From Chloranthus sessilifolius (Eukaryota > Streptophyta > Magnoliopsida > Chloranthales > Chloranthaceae): a stretch of DNA of 64,000 bases. Under the pieces are notes generated by a model. It had not been told where the DNA came from and did no database searches. It saw only the letters and a list, made by a program, of their open reading frames with translations. Of this stretch, positions 46,062-58,477 are shown in pieces. The stretch covers positions 104,205,416-104,269,415 of the forward strand of contig CM037596.1 of assembly GCA_021018995.1 (NCBI GenBank). Reading direction: 5' to 3'. Position 1 is the first letter of the stretch; the number at the start of each line of letters is the position of its first letter. The position numbers were made by a program, and so were the translations under genes.

Positions 46062-46457
46062 GGGAGCCATTACTTGCACTCACTTTTTAAATAATTGCAT
46101 CGAGGTTAAAAAAAGACTTTATATTTTAGGGACATGTGACATGTGAAAACCCAATCTGGGCTGTCTGATTTAAAGTTCATGATCTCTAGATCCTTAGTGG
46201 ATAAAATTGGCATGAAATATCTTCATCATGTGATTAAATATAGTCAAAGGCCATTATTTGATTCAATTGTTGACAACAATAGATCATACGATAAATATAG
46301 TATTTTGCTCCAATCTTATCCACTAAGAATATACCGTTTATGAACTTTAAATCAGACGACCTAGATTAAGTCTTCACATGTCACATATCCTTAAATTATG
46401 AAGTCTTTCTTTAACCTCGATGCAATCACTTAAAAATCGTCTGCAAGTAATGACTCC
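46062..46457. mobile_element. Mutator-like fold-back MITE (family A)
   Basis: GGGAGCCATTACTTGCACTC at the left; GTCTGCAAGTAATGACTCC at the right; long arms pair for about 150 bp. No matching 9-bp duplication is seen. Confidence 0.8.
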
Positions 46458-46918
46458 GGAGAGATGAGATTGTGTATGGTCTATTTGTCAGAAAAGTCAA
46501 GAGTGACCAGTCAGTCCGCATAGGTGGATGTCATTTATTCTAGGGAAATTTACCTAACCGGCCCTGTCAGATACACCTTCTACGTCAGAGGCCCTGTAGT
46601 TTCACCTTTACCCAAACCGACCCGCTGCGCGCCGAGCCGTCGCCCGTCCTTAGGAAATGCCCAAACTACCCCCAATGTAATAAATAGCCGCCCTTTTTTC
46701 AACTCTTCACTGTTTACCTTTTTTTACTTTTTACTTTTTCGTTCGAAGTCGGTGGAGAGTCAGTGTCGCTTCGTAGACGCTACCGTTCAGTTCTACAATC
46801 TTCAAGCTACCAAATCTGTAAGTTGGAATTAAAATTACCTTTCATTGCTGTAGATTTTTTTTTTCTCCTTTCTTTGGTGCATATTTTGTCATAATTTGTT
46901 AAGGTTATCCTATATACA

Positions 46919-47020
46919 ATCGATATCGATTACATATAGAGTCGATATCGATTGTATTTGTAGTCGTAATCGACTATATAAATAGTCGATGATGACTCTA
47001 TAAAAAATCGATATCGACTC
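46919..47020. repeat. Array of TCGATATCGA palindromes, cluster 1
   Basis: AGTCGATATCGATTACAT-type words, four to five copies with ATATAGAG spacers. Confidence 0.85.
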
Positions 47021-47679
47021 TATATGTATATAATTAATATCCATCATATGAATATAATTATTACCCATCATATTAACTCCTCGATACCATAACCCATAAT
47101 AAATCATACGAGGTTTTATATTTAACTCAGCTGACGTTCAATTTATTGCCAACTACCCTTTTGTAATACTATTATAGCAAGTAAGCTTGGAAGGATGAGA
47201 AAATACAACGATTTGTATTCTACCATCTAGGCGCTTTAAATACAGGTTTAGTTCGTCCTTAGCAAAATCATTTCCTATCATCCCTACTAGCCCATCTTTC
47301 CCATGATAGACGATAAAATCAACTATAACCCAATCAAGTTCTTTCCAGTATAGGAGGACCCACCATCACCACCAGAATCAGATCCTCTGCAGTTTCTATG
47401 GGACGAATACGAGGAAGTGCAGAAAATTTTGGCGAAGGAAGAAAAGATAAAGAAGAAAAGAAGGAAAAAAAAAATTAAGATGGAACCACCCACCTCTTAA
47501 CTCCATCCACCACCTGCTCATCATCCATCTTCCTAAATTTTGGTTAGAAGCCGAGGACCGATCTTTATTGAAGAATCTTCTCTCGAACGTTGCTACTAGA
47601 GTCTTAGTTTAGTGTGTGTCCAGATTTCATTTTTAACTGTAAATAAAATATTTTGAATGTAAATGAAACATTTTGAGTC

Positions 47680-47890
47680 GATGGCGACTTCATGAAATAT
47701 TTTGGGTCTGCAAATTAAATATTTTCAATGTAAATAAAACGTTTTAAGCTCATAGCGACTTTATATTGAGTCGATATCGATTACATTTAAAGTCGATAGC
47801 GATTACATTTAGAGTCGATAGCGATTACATTTAGAGTCGATATCGATTACATATACAATCGATATCAGCTTTATGGTAATCGATATCTGT
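47680..47890. repeat. Array of TCGATATCGA palindromes, cluster 2
   Basis: Tandem units of about 24 bp (GAGTCGATAGCGATTACATTTA) repeated four times, then further CGATATC words. AAATATTTTGAATGTAAAT repeats lie just before. Confidence 0.85.
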
Positions 47891-47984
47891 TTTATATATT
47901 ACAGTTCAGTTAACATTTAAACTATCCTTTTTAGTATGGGACTCAGTCATTTCTTTTTTATTACAGTTCATTTCAACAAGCTGT

Positions 47985-48697
47985 TAAGATGGTTGTACAC
48001 TGACCTGTTGCCAAGTGTTCCCCCAGTGCAATTTCGAATCTCTACGATAATGCTACCCCAACTCGAAAGAAGTTGCTAAGAGGTTCAGTTTTCGGTGGAA
48101 TATTTCAAATGCCTAATGGTGTAAAATTTCTTTTCGATGTGGTCGATGTGATGTTGACATTTTGGGTTGAAAAAAATCACTTCCAAATCGGGAAGACTGA
48201 TGTCTTTCTTCAGAAGTTAGACATTACATTGATATTGGGCCTTGCCATAGTTGGCCTAGAAAAGTATACCCCGTACGTTAAACCACTGGAAGAAAAAAAT
48301 CATTTGATACAAATACTTTCGTGGAACGCCTCATGGAAAAATTCTCCGGTCTCATATAGATGCTGCAATTTGGAGAGCGGAAAGTGATGAAGACTTCGTA
48401 AAGTTGTCCCTTCTATATGTGCTGTGCATATTTCTCTTTCCCGGGTCCCACCATCAACTTTCGGAAGACCACATCAACCTCATCGATGATGTGGAGAACT
48501 TTAACCGAACTCCGTAAGGTCTCTACGTGTACCACGACTTGATCGAGTATATAATGAAGGGCATGGCGAATAGAAAGACTGTCGAGATGGATAAAACCCT
48601 TAAGACGTACAACACATATGGATGCATATGTGTACTTCAATGGTAGGCTTACGAGATGCTGCCAGATATCTCGCTTTCCCAGATAGGCCTCGAGGAC
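47985..48697 (+). pseudogene. DUF1985-type plant transposon protein, broken
   Basis: One frame (48073-48387) gives LRGSVFGGIFQMPNGVKFLF and TDVFLQKLDITLILGLAIVG. After a frame change near 48385 the text continues KLSLLYVLCIFLFPG, INLIDDVENFNRTPWGLYVY and QWWAYEMLPDISLSQIG. The leucine-rich strand followed by a Pro-Trp-Gly and a WAYE block is characteristic of DUF1985 proteins, which accompany Ulp1-like proteases in plant Mutator-type transposons. Two frameshifts and a stop; truncated at 48697 by the Athila-like LTR. Function of the family unknown. The family assignment is from motif memory and should be tested by a profile search. Confidence 0.65.
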
Positions 48698-49119
48698 TGA
48701 TGTGAATTTAATTGTAATGTTTTACTCGCAAGTGCACAAATCAGATTGTATATAGTGGGTGCGGAGTACAAGATCGTTCCCACGAGGACTATTTTAGAAG
48801 ATCTAAAAAGATAAGACAATAATCTCATAAATCCACCAAGAACTAACAATACCCTACTAATATTATGATCTAGTTTTGTGAGATGACAATTACTGACTAC
48901 AAACTAAAACTTAACTGATGATTCAAAAATAAAGGTAAAGATGAAGATACTAAATCCTCCCATCTTTGGTCTGTTCTTCCCATAATACAAATCTAAGGAT
49001 TAAACTATGAGATATACCATTGAAGAAAAACATCTTTTATGGAAGATAAATGGTCAAAATCCTGATAGGTTCTACGTTGCATCCCTGCAAACAAAACTTA
49101 ACTTTAGAGATGATTTTCA

Positions 49120-49460
49120 TATATAGATCTGGGATCAAGGGCATGGCTCAGCACACTTGATCTCAGATGTAAATAAAAATCATCCCCAAAGTGGGTAAAA
49201 ATTTCACAAAGAATACCACCATAGATATGAAATCAAGGGCATGGCTCGGCACACTTGATTTCAGATTAGGGAGCAATTAAGATAAAATTACCATTACAGA
49301 TCCAAGATCCAAGGCATGGCTCGACACACTCGATCCCAGATCATAATCGTAAGTAGATCCACACGATGAAAGCAAAAAGACTATATAACAATGATTGAGG
49401 TAAAATTATCGTCACAGATCTGAGATCCAGGGCATGGCTCGACACACTCGATCCCAGTTA
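49120..49460. repeat. Four imperfect tandem repeats in the Athila-like LTR
   Basis: GGCATGGCTC(A/G)(A/G)CACACT(T/C)GAT recurs with a period of roughly 80-120 bp, each copy preceded by ATCTGRGATCMAGGGC-like sequence. Confidence 0.8.
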
Positions 49461-49976
49461 GTGGCAGAGATTTCATCCGTTTGTGATAACATAACAACCA
49501 TAAAATAAAATCTCATATTTTAATCCTAGATTCATATTATTAGAAAGACATTCCTCGGATGAGAATCATTAGATCCCCATCCCTAAGAAACTAGCCACAC
49601 ATGCTGTAATTAAATGACATAAACAAATAAGGAAGAAAAAATGACATCAATTTAATTAATTAAAAATACCTCAAATTTTAATAGAAATTCTTTTATCCAC
49701 AAGTACGATGATCTTCAGAAATGAAGTAAAAGAATGCTCTATACTGAACTTTAAATTTTATACTAGGAATCAACTGAACAAGAACAATAAATTGAAGGAA
49801 TGAATACTGAAAAGATTAAAGGAACAAAGCTCTAAAAAAGAATAAAGATTCTCCAACTCTATGTCTATTCTAAAAAATAAAAACTCTAATTCTCTAAAAA
49901 TTAATTCTAACTCGAAGTGTTGGTTCGGGTTTAAATAGTTTCCAAATTGCATAGGTTTCCCAGCTCAACAAGTCAG

Positions 49977-50089
49977 GGTCGATGAATCGACCCTCCAAAG
50001 AATCCCTAAAAATCTGCTTTAAAGTCACTTCCGTGTTAGACTATTCTCTGTGCCTCGATTAATCGAGCAAAAGAGTCGATTAATCGACC
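49977..50089. repeat. TCGATTAATCGA palindromes in the Athila-like LTR
   Basis: GGTCGATGAATCGACC (49979), CTCGATTAATCGAG (50057) and GTCGATTAATCGAC (50075): three near-perfect palindromes. Confidence 0.85.
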
Positions 50090-50461
50090 TTCCCAGATTT
50101 TTGTGAATTCCAGCTCACTTTTGTATCAAATACTGCTTCTATATTTCGGCTATATCTTTCTACTCCAAACTTGGATTGACATGATTCTTGTGGTGTTGGA
50201 AAGCTGACAGAAAACTCTACAACTTTTGTGTTTTGGAAATTTCATAATTTAGACGTCCGAAAGGTTCAAATTGAGCTGCAAGTCGTACCAAGTTCTCGAT
50301 GACCCAAAGTTGCAGTGTTTTGACATTATTTTCAGAATTCTTTGGCTGTTTTCTGCACTTGGATTGCATTTACCTGAAATACTTCAAATCTAGTAATTCT
50401 CATCGGATAGCTAAATGTAGGTATTTAGTGGTGAAATATCATCATATTTCACTACTCATCA

Positions 50462-52447
50462 CACCCCTAAACCTACACTTTGCTAGTCCTCGAGCAAAGC
50501 AAACTAAAGAAAAATAAATACCACTTTCGTAGGGAGCACGATTGCACTTAGCATATGCAACAAGCCTTTAAACCCCTAGGTGATCCCTAGTGGAGGAGTT
50601 GTGTCTCTTGAGGGTTTACAGTGAAGTTACCTACAAACTTCAATACATTTTTGAAACCATCGAGAAAATTGAGTTTTCAAAATATGATTTTGATAACATA
50701 TATACTATTCAAAACTCAAAATCATTAATCAATTCAACATGCGAATTCTCAATTTTAAATAATAATGTTATACTAATCATACTAGTATCCATTCAAATTA
50801 GTCTAATGCTCAAATCATTAGATAACTCATCCATTCATGCCTAAACGTGAAGTGTGTGCATACCCAAACCAAAATTCATCAATCTCAGAACTAGTTCAAA
50901 CGGAAAATCGTCGGATCTGTTGTTTTAACTCAATCCTCACTTTAGGTATATTCTCGAAATAAAATCACTCCGATGATGGGTAAGTTTTCGCACACATGTG
51001 AGAGATCAATACAAAGCAAATAAAAAGGTCTCACATAATAAATGTAACATGATGCAATCAATGAATAAAAATAAATCTCATAAGAAGATACTTGTATATC
51101 CTAAGCATATCATATCAAGTGTCATAAGTATCACATATTTACTCTCCACAAGGCAGTTACCAATACAAGATCAGATCATGAAGGTCTTTTTAGGGTTGTC
51201 ATGGGGCTCAGGTAAGGGTAAGAAAGAATTGGAAGTTGGGATTCGAAATTTATGAGAAATCGGAAAAGTAACAACTTTTGATTTTTCTATTTATTCTCTT
51301 TTTCTTTTGTCACACATTTTTCTTCTTTTGAATTTTATTTTCTTGAAACACCTCATATTTTTTATTATTTTTCACAGTTTTCTTTTTCTTTTTCTCCCTT
51401 TTTTTAAATTATTTTTTTTAATTTTTGCCATACACTCTTAGTAAACACCACAACTCGGTATCTCTCCACTTACTCTCTTTTCGTTCATTCTTATCCCTCG
51501 TTCCTAATTTCTCAGAAATAAGAAGGGTAAAGCTAAATTTTCAGAAATTGTGAAGGGTTAAAGGTTAACGTGGCTTATCAAAGAATGTATAAAAGTAAAT
51601 TTTCAATAGGCTTAAAGGGGTACTAGAAGGATAAATTTATATAAGGTGGGGTATTTTAAGCACAAACGAGCCAAAGATGGCCTTCAATCATGTCCTTAAA
51701 AGATGGTAACCTTGCCTATTTGTCTTGAGTAGATATACAGTACGTTCTAACACAATAATATGAATTTGATTTCATGCAAAGTCACAAGTCAAAATAAAGT
51801 GTATGAGATCATGCAAAATAATTCGTATTCAAAGAAAAACTCCGAGTTTATGTATTCACTCATCAATGATGAGAAATTAGCTCTAAAGTTCACCGGGTTT
51901 AATCTCCACTAAGAACCTAAGATTCAACGTTCAAAATAGTTCATTGATTTCTAAGTCTTAGCTTGGTATAAGTGTAAAAATTCTAAGCATGAATATTAAA
52001 ATTACCCACAAAATATCACATTAAGCTTCCTCATCTTAGATACAATTAATCAAAATATGACATCAATATTCTCAAAATTAAATTCATATGCATCATCAAC
52101 TAAAGTTTGAAAACAATCGCCAAATAATATGCATGATGACTTCAAAATTAATTTTTTTTTTAATAAAAAATAAGTGACGCAAAATAAATAACCATACCCC
52201 CAAACCGAAAGATGACAATGTCCTCATTGATTGAAATAAGTATTGCACCCCCAAACCTGTTGAAAAGTACCTCAACACAAAGATTTGGTGCAAAGAATAT
52301 GTGCATCAAATTGGAACATGACCAAAAATTTATTGAAGGGAATAAGGGTACACTATTTAGGAAATTAAAAACAACATAAACTAAACAAAAAAACTAATAA
52401 ATCCTAAATCCTAAATCCTAAACTAATCAAGAATCCAACTCCGTTAA
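50462..52447 (-). other. 3' internal region of the Athila-like element
   Basis: Between the accessory ORF and the polypurine tract (50462-50472). No long frame; AT-rich. This is where env-like ORFs lie in intact Athila elements, but nothing recognisable remains. Confidence 0.55.
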
Positions 52448-52806
52448 TCATTGGTAGGCGGACGCATCCACCTTGGTTCACTTAAATCGATGTTCTTAGG
52501 CACAGGGAATAATTTCTTCTAAAGATCAATGAGAAATTGATGAGACACCGCCGATGGTATGGATGGAGGCGGTGAGGCGACAGTAGGAGATGGAGATGGG
52601 GGAGGTGGTGACGGAATCACATCAATTATCTCGATATTAGTATTGATGCACGGTGTAGGAGATTTGGAACGATTTACCTTCTTTCTAGATGGTTCTCCCC
52701 AGAAAGGAATGATCATCGGATCGAGGTCGATGATTTCAACATTGCTAGGCTTAAAAGGGACCGTCCGATGAGAGCGGCACTCCCGCTTATTAGCAGTCTC
52801 TTCCAT
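52448..52806 (-). pseudogene. Proline-rich accessory ORF of the Athila-like element
   Basis: Starts MEETANKRECRSHRTV at 52806; mid-part has RKKVNRSKSPTPC and a PSPPPPSPSP run; one internal stop near 52518, after which the frame continues KKLFPVPKNIDLSEPRWMRP to 52448. No domain is recognised. It resembles the Pro-rich N-terminus of the extra ORF at 2646 only in composition and position (between pol and the 3' LTR, next to a palindrome array). Confidence 0.45.
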
Positions 52807-53060
52807 CTTTGATAATCGTACTCTGGTGAGATAAAATCGTCAGGCCATGAGAAGGTTGTGCAAGATTTAATGGAACGTGAGCCTAAGGGTGAATATAAGG
52901 AGAAAATTGATAGAGTTAGAGTAAGAGTGGAAAGAGGTGTCCCGCAAAAAGAAACAAGGAAGAGTGTGTGCGTTACGCTTGAGGGATCCCATAAACGAAT
53001 GGAAAGTAGAGAGATGGAGTCCCAATAGGAGTCTTCCAAAAAAATCTCAAAAAGTGGGGG

Positions 53061-53137
53061 TCGATTAATTGACCCTGGGAGGTCGATGCATCGACCCCGG
53101 GTGGTCGATTAATCGACTTTGGGGATCGATTCATCGA
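53061..53137. repeat. Palindrome array between Athila-like pol and accessory ORF
   Basis: Four words in 77 bp: GTCGATTAATTGACC, GGTCGATGCATCGACC, GGTCGATTAATCGAC and GATCGATTCATCGAC. Confidence 0.9.
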
Positions 53138-53204
53138 CTCCCCAAATTTTTTATTTTTATTATTATTATTATTATTATTTTTTTAATTACACAAAATTGG
53201 GTTG

Positions 53205-56200
53205 CCTCCCAATAAGTGCTAGTTTAATGTCGATAGCTCGATCATGTGAATTGCTCAGTCAGGGTGAGCCATTAAATCACTCAAGGAAAGAGTGTCAAAG
53301 AATGCAATTGCATCCTCAAGGAACAATTTTAATCTTTGACCATTAACTCGGAAAACATTTCCGTATCTCTGATTGATAACATCAACTGCCCCATTGGGGA
53401 GTATTCGAGATATTTTGAATGGACCACTCCAATGGGTTTTTAGTTTCCCTGGAAATAGGTAAAGTCGGGAATTGTAGAGTAGAACCTGTTGACCAACGAT
53501 AAAATATTCAGGTAGAATAGATTGATCATGAACCCGTTTCATATGGTCCTTGTACGATTTAGCACAGTCATATGCATCAACACGGATTTCTTCTAATTCA
53601 TTTATTTGTAAACTCCTTTGAGTACCAGATTTCAGGAGATCGAAATTCAATGACTTAATGGCCCAAAATACTCGATGTTCCAGTTCGACCAGGAGGTGAC
53701 AACCTTTACCAAAAATCAACCGATACGGCAACATGCCAATCAGAGTATTAAACGCAGTTCGATACGCCCATAGAGCGTCATTCAGTTTTAGCGACCAGTC
53801 TTTACGGTTCGGATGGATTGTCTTCTCTAAAATCCGCTTAAGTTTTCGATGGTATGGTGTAACAACTTGGCCACTTGTCTGAGGATGGTATGGTGTAGCA
53901 ACTTTGTGCGTGACACCATATTTCTTCATTAATTAGGTGAACACTTTATTGCAAAAGTGCTTTCCACCATCACTGATTATCGCCTTTGGAATACCAAAAT
54001 GTGAAAACACTTGATCCTTGATAAATTTGATCACTACTTTGTGATCATTCGTTTTACATGCCACAACTTCAAATCATTTCGAGACATAATCCACCCCGAC
54101 AAGGATGAACGTATTTCCAAACGAATTAGGGAAGGGACCCATGAAATCGATCCCCCAAACATCAAACAATTCAACTTCTAAAATTGGATTGAGCGGCATC
54201 ATGTTGCGCTTTGAGATCCAACCCAGCATTTGACAGTTGTGACAAGATTTACAATGCTGATGACAATCTTTAAAGATCGTCGGCCAGTAAAAACCACTTT
54301 GGAGGATCTTTGCTGTAGTCCTTTTTGAATTAAAGTGACCTCCACAAGTTAACTCATGACAGAACAAGATAATCCGTGGTTGCTCAGATTCATGAATACA
54401 TCTTCATATGATTTGATCAGGACAGTATTTGAATAAATACGAATCTTCGAAAAAGTAGTGTTTCACCCTAGCTAAAAAAATTGATTTCTCATTCTTCGAC
54501 CAATGGTGAGGTAATTTCTCAGTGACTAGGTAATTGACAAGATCCGCATACCAAGGTGGGCAATCAATCCTGAACAACTGTTCATCTGGAAAGTTTTCCA
54601 AGATCTAAACAGGATCATCAGATTTCTCAATAATTATTCGTGACAAGTGATCTGCCACCATATTTTTTGAGCCTTTCTTGTCTTTGATCTCCAAATCGAA
54701 CTCTTGCAACAAGATCCATCTGATTAAGCGTGCTTTAGCATCTTTCTTAGCGAACAGATAATGCAGAGCAGCGTGATCTGTAAATACCACGACTTTAGAT
54801 CCTAATAAATAGGATTAAAATTTATCCAGCGCGAAAACTACTGCCAAAAGTTCATTTTCGGTGGTTGAGTAGTTCAACTGGGCATAGTTGAGAGTACGAC
54901 TCGCATAGTAGATTACATGCGGTAATTTTTCTATTCGTTGTCCCAGAACAGCTCTGATTGCATAATCAGAGGCATCGCACATGATTTCGAACGGGAAGTT
55001 CCAGTTCGGAGATTGGAATTATCGGGGCTTTTATCAATTCAGCCTTAATGGTTTCAAAGGCTTGCAAACATTTATCATCAAAGAGGAGTGGGGCATCTTT
55101 TGACAGTAATCTGCATAGCGGTCGCGCTATTTTGCTGAAATCTTTAGTAAAACGCCGATAAAAACCGGCGTGTCCCAGAAAAGATCTGATTTCCTTGAAA
55201 CAATGCCATCTTTAACCATGAAGTGACATTTTTCTCAGTTAAGAACAAGCTTTTTCTCCTAGCATCGTGCAAGCACTAGCGACAAATGATTCAAACAGTC
55301 AGCAAAACTGTTTCCATGGATTGAGAAGTCGTCCATGAAAACTTCGAGGAATCGTTCGACCATATCCGAAAAAATACTCAGCATACATCTTTGGAATGTA
55401 GCTGGTGCATTACAAAGCCCAAACAATATTCGTTGGTTGGAAAAAGTACCAAAAGGGCATGTGAATGTGGTTTTCTCTTGATCCTCAGGTGCAATGACTA
55501 TTTGGTTATAACCGGAATAGCCATCGAGGAAGCAATAGTAATCATGCCCGGCCAATCTTTCTAACATCTGATCGATAAATGGAAGTGGAAAGTGATCTTT
55601 CCTCGTCATCAAATTTAACTTTCGATAATCGATACACACTCTCCAACTTGTTTGAATTTTTGTAGGAATTAGTTCGTTTTCCTCATTCTTCACCACTGTG
55701 AGTCCCGACTTCTTAGGGACCACTTGTGTGGGGCTGACCCATTTACTGTCGGAGATGGGGTATATGATTCTAGCATCTAAAAGTTTTATTACCTCATTTC
55801 GAGCCACGTCTTACATTATAGGGTTCAGTCTCCTCTGTGATTTCCTAGAAGGCTTAGCATTGTCTTCCAAATGGATTCGGTGCATACACACCGTCGGACT
55901 AATGCCTTTGATATTTTTTATCGACCATCCGAGGGCACTTTTGTGCACTTTGAGTATATTCATCAGTTGGCCTCCCTGATTCGCATCCAATTTTGATGAG
56001 ATTATGACAGGTTGAGTTTCATTCTCCCCTAGGTAGGCATACTTAAGATTTTTCGGAAGAGGTTTAAGTTCTAAGGACACTTTCTCCTCCTCTTTCGGCT
56101 TTTCCATGATTAATTCAATTGGAGCTCTAAAATCTATTTTCTTTTCTTCTCCCAGAAGCGGTGTGGAGTCCAACATGTGATTCACTTTTTGGATCAATTG

Positions 56201-56274
56201 ATCTACATCAAAATTTTCTCCAAAATGCGCAAGACAAGCTGCTAAAGGGTCTTCGATTTCGGATGCATGAAATA
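53205..56274 (-). pseudogene. Athila-like Ty3/gypsy pol: RT, RNase H, integrase
   Basis: Minus strand order: spacer after protease (LKYAYLGENETQPVIIS, 55811-56197), reverse transcriptase (RVCIDYRKLNLMTRKDHFP; LDGYSGYNQI; FGLCNAPATFQRCM; VFMDDFSIHG, 55259-55807), RNase H ([17 protein letters not shown], then [14 protein letters not shown], about 54605-54950), integrase zinc region and core (CHNCQMLGWISKRN; DVWGIDFMGPFPNS, 54074-54367) and integrase C-terminal part ([43 protein letters not shown], 53255-53929). Frames break near 53930-54070, 54370, 54800 and 55258, so it is inactive. Gag and protease are cut off by the CACTA-type insertion at 56275. Confidence 0.9.
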
Positions 56275-56299
56275 CACTACGTGAAAATCGACAAAAAAT

Positions 56300-56650
56300 A
56301 ATAGCCCAAAACCGTTGTAAATGTCATAAGCAACGGTTTTGAGCCGTTGCAAAACAAGGGCCGTTGTTTATAGAGCAGTGGTTTTTATAAACAATGGTCC
56401 GAAACCGTTGTTTATTTACCAGATAAATCACGGTCCATGTCCGTTGCAAAAGAACAACGGTTTTATGCCGTTGTTTTAACGGAAAAAGGGTTGTTATTTT
56501 TCTTCTGAAACCACTGTCTAAATCAGTTGTATATGTATACAACGGTGACAAACCGTTGTTAATTTCCTATGAGAAATAATGGTTATGGGCCGTTGTTTGT
56601 GGCTGTTGCAAAATTATAACAATGTTGAGCCGTTGTTCCTATTGGGGAAA
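56300..56650. repeat. Subterminal CCGTTG / CAACGG motif array
   Basis: More than ten copies in both orientations, often as pairs (CAACGGTTTTGAGCCGTTG, AACAACGGTTTTATGCCGTTG). Such arrays bind transposase in known CACTA elements. Confidence 0.8.
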
Positions 56651-57049
56651 AGATTGTTTTTATTTATTCCGAAACCACGACCTAAATCAATAGTATATGA
56701 AAGATATGGACCGTTTTTTTTTTTTTTTTTTTTTTTAAATTGAAAAGCTTCAATTTCTTTTTACTGTAATGAGAGCCATTTTACCTATTTCAAATATTGT
56801 ATCAACCACATATCACTCTACAAGGAACAAAATTCATAATCCATTCAACTAAATAAAAAAATAATAAGCCAAAAATAATATCAATATTGTATTAATACAT
56901 TCAACACCATCTCATTAAAATATTCAAAGATATTATATTAATATATTCAACAATATCCTATAAATACATTCAACAACGCCCTATTCGAGCATGACTCGAG
57001 TTGTCAATAAGCCCAATGACAGAGAATTTTAATGTCTCATTGCTTGACA

Positions 57050-57172
57050 CCTTTGATTGAGCACCTTTCAACTCGTTGTTGAGATGACTCTTCATTTATG
57101 ATTTGTCCGCCCACTTCTTGTGTGTTTTCAGCTTTCGCCCAGCTCCCATACCACGAGTTTTCCTGCCATAAA
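57050..57172 (-). pseudogene. Fragment of 40S ribosomal protein S23 (uS12)
   Basis: Minus strand reads KTRGMGAGRKLKTH, then, after loss of about five residues, KKWADKS, a stop, and MKSHLNNE, matching the N-terminus of plant S23. A TATGGCAG acceptor-like sequence precedes the G that would complete the second codon, which suggests a genomic rather than a spliced copy. After NNE the similarity ends. The parent protein sits at the ribosomal decoding centre; this remnant cannot work. It lies inside or beside the CACTA-type element. Confidence 0.7.
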
Positions 57173-58477
57173 AATAAACTCAGTCACACTAACAAATTTC
57201 ATAATAAAATGATACTCAAAGTTTGCATGTGTGTTCACGAAAACGGTTTATTACCGACTTTGACCGATTTTCCGTACTTAGACCCTTGCCTATTTATTGC
57301 CGACTCCTGATTTTGTGTATTATTGTCAACCTTCAGTTGATCTACAGGCCCAACATCTTTTTCATTCCTTTCTAATTTCGGAAACTTAAACAAAACGTGA
57401 AGGGGAAAACAAATAAATAAATAAATAACAACGAGAGAAATGCAACACAGCCAAATATCAAGCTACAATTGAAATCACTAAGAATGAGAACCACAACTTG
57501 TTTGTAAATTATAAAATAAAGCAATCGAAAATGCAAAATTAAGCCAAAGCATCTTACACTAGACTCCCTGGCCGATAACTCGGTTTCGGTCCCCCACCGA
57601 AACGATAAGTTGAATCGAAATTTCAGTCCAAATATATATGGATGGGAAATTATTAGCCAAAATTTCGGTTTCGGTCATGCCCAAAACCAAAAACGAAACC
57701 GCTATTTTGATCCTTGGAGAACAACTAGTTGCAATAATGAATGCAACATCAAAATTCTTCAAAACAAACTTTCATATACCAACCCTTCAAATTAAACATG
57801 TTATTGCAAGGACCAGTTCTCATTGGTCATTATATCCAAGACAAACTATCACTATTTTTTTTTTTTTTTTCAGATAATGGGTTCCCATCCCAAATCAACA
57901 AATTTAAAATTTGTTGATCCATAAATTAATAAATAAACAAAATTCATGTCTAAAAATAATATGCAGATAACAAACACGTCACCTAAGCAATATTGTTCGG
58001 ATCTGGAGAGCTAGACTCCACTTGTCTTTGAGAATATCAAGGCATATTCTTCCAAGCTGCACACATCAAACCATTTAAATACGAAAGTCATTACCTCCGT
58101 GCAATAAAAAAAAGAGAGGAAAAAAAGAGCTGCTTGCCTTGTCAATGTTAGGATGAGATATTTTGGTGAGGAAGCGAACCTATTTCAATGACAACATAAA
58201 AATTATATTTTAAAAAAGAAGAGGTTAATTGATAAGTTGATAAGTCGAATTGACCGAAAAAGTAGCAGAAAAAAAGCATGTGCATAGGATGGCTTGGCAT
58301 GCATGATTTTTAATGGCTGGGTTCCTAGGCTTACCCTTCGCTTCGAGATCGATTTGCAGCAGGCCAAGAGATCACTAAATCAAGTCAGGTTTGGGTCAAG
58401 AAACCTCAATCCGAATTGAACCCGTTCAATCAAGATTTTCAATTCAACCCGACCTGGACCGACGGGTCAGAAAGTCA
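57173..58477. other. Unassigned sequence
   Basis: No gene supported. TTTCGGTTTCGG-type degenerate repeats at 57560-57720, short A- and T-runs, and CGGGTCAAGAAACC/ACCCGACCTGG sequence at 58385-58465 like the hAT-related repeats elsewhere. Confidence 0.5.

Larger units (their letters stand above)
46458..47984 (+). other. Leader or intron region upstream of the DUF1985 pseudogene
   Basis: No complete gene. 46560-46820 is GC-richer and could be a 5' exon or promoter. A coding-like stretch near 47345-47500 reads DPPSPPESDPLQFLWDEYEEV and then a Lys-rich run KIKKKRRKKKIKMEPP, so it may be an exon of the same transposon protein. Two palindrome clusters flank it. Confidence 0.4.
48698..50461 (-). 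mobile_element. 3' LTR of an Athila-like gypsy element, 1.76 kb
   Basis: Minus strand starts TGATGAGTAGTGAAATATG (50461) and ends CAAATTCACATCA (48698). It follows a polypurine tract GTTTAGGGGTG and GCTTTGCTCGAGGACTAGC, the usual upstream sequence of this family. Includes a run of four imperfect 110-bp repeats (GGCATGGCTCRRCACACT, 49140, 49235, 49315, 49435) and TCGATTAATCGA palindromes at 49977-50089. Confidence 0.8.
56275..57180. mobile_element. CACTA-type transposon end carrying a gene fragment
   Basis: CACTACGTGAAAATCG at 56275 matches CACTA termini, followed by a dense subterminal array of CCGTTG/CAACGG motifs. It interrupts the Athila-like pol. The opposite terminus (ending GTAGTG) was not found, so the right limit given is only the end of the captured fragment. 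Confidence 0.6.

Noticed and set aside
57050..57172. Functional ribosomal protein S23 gene
   Set aside because: Only the first third is similar, with a deletion and an in-frame stop.
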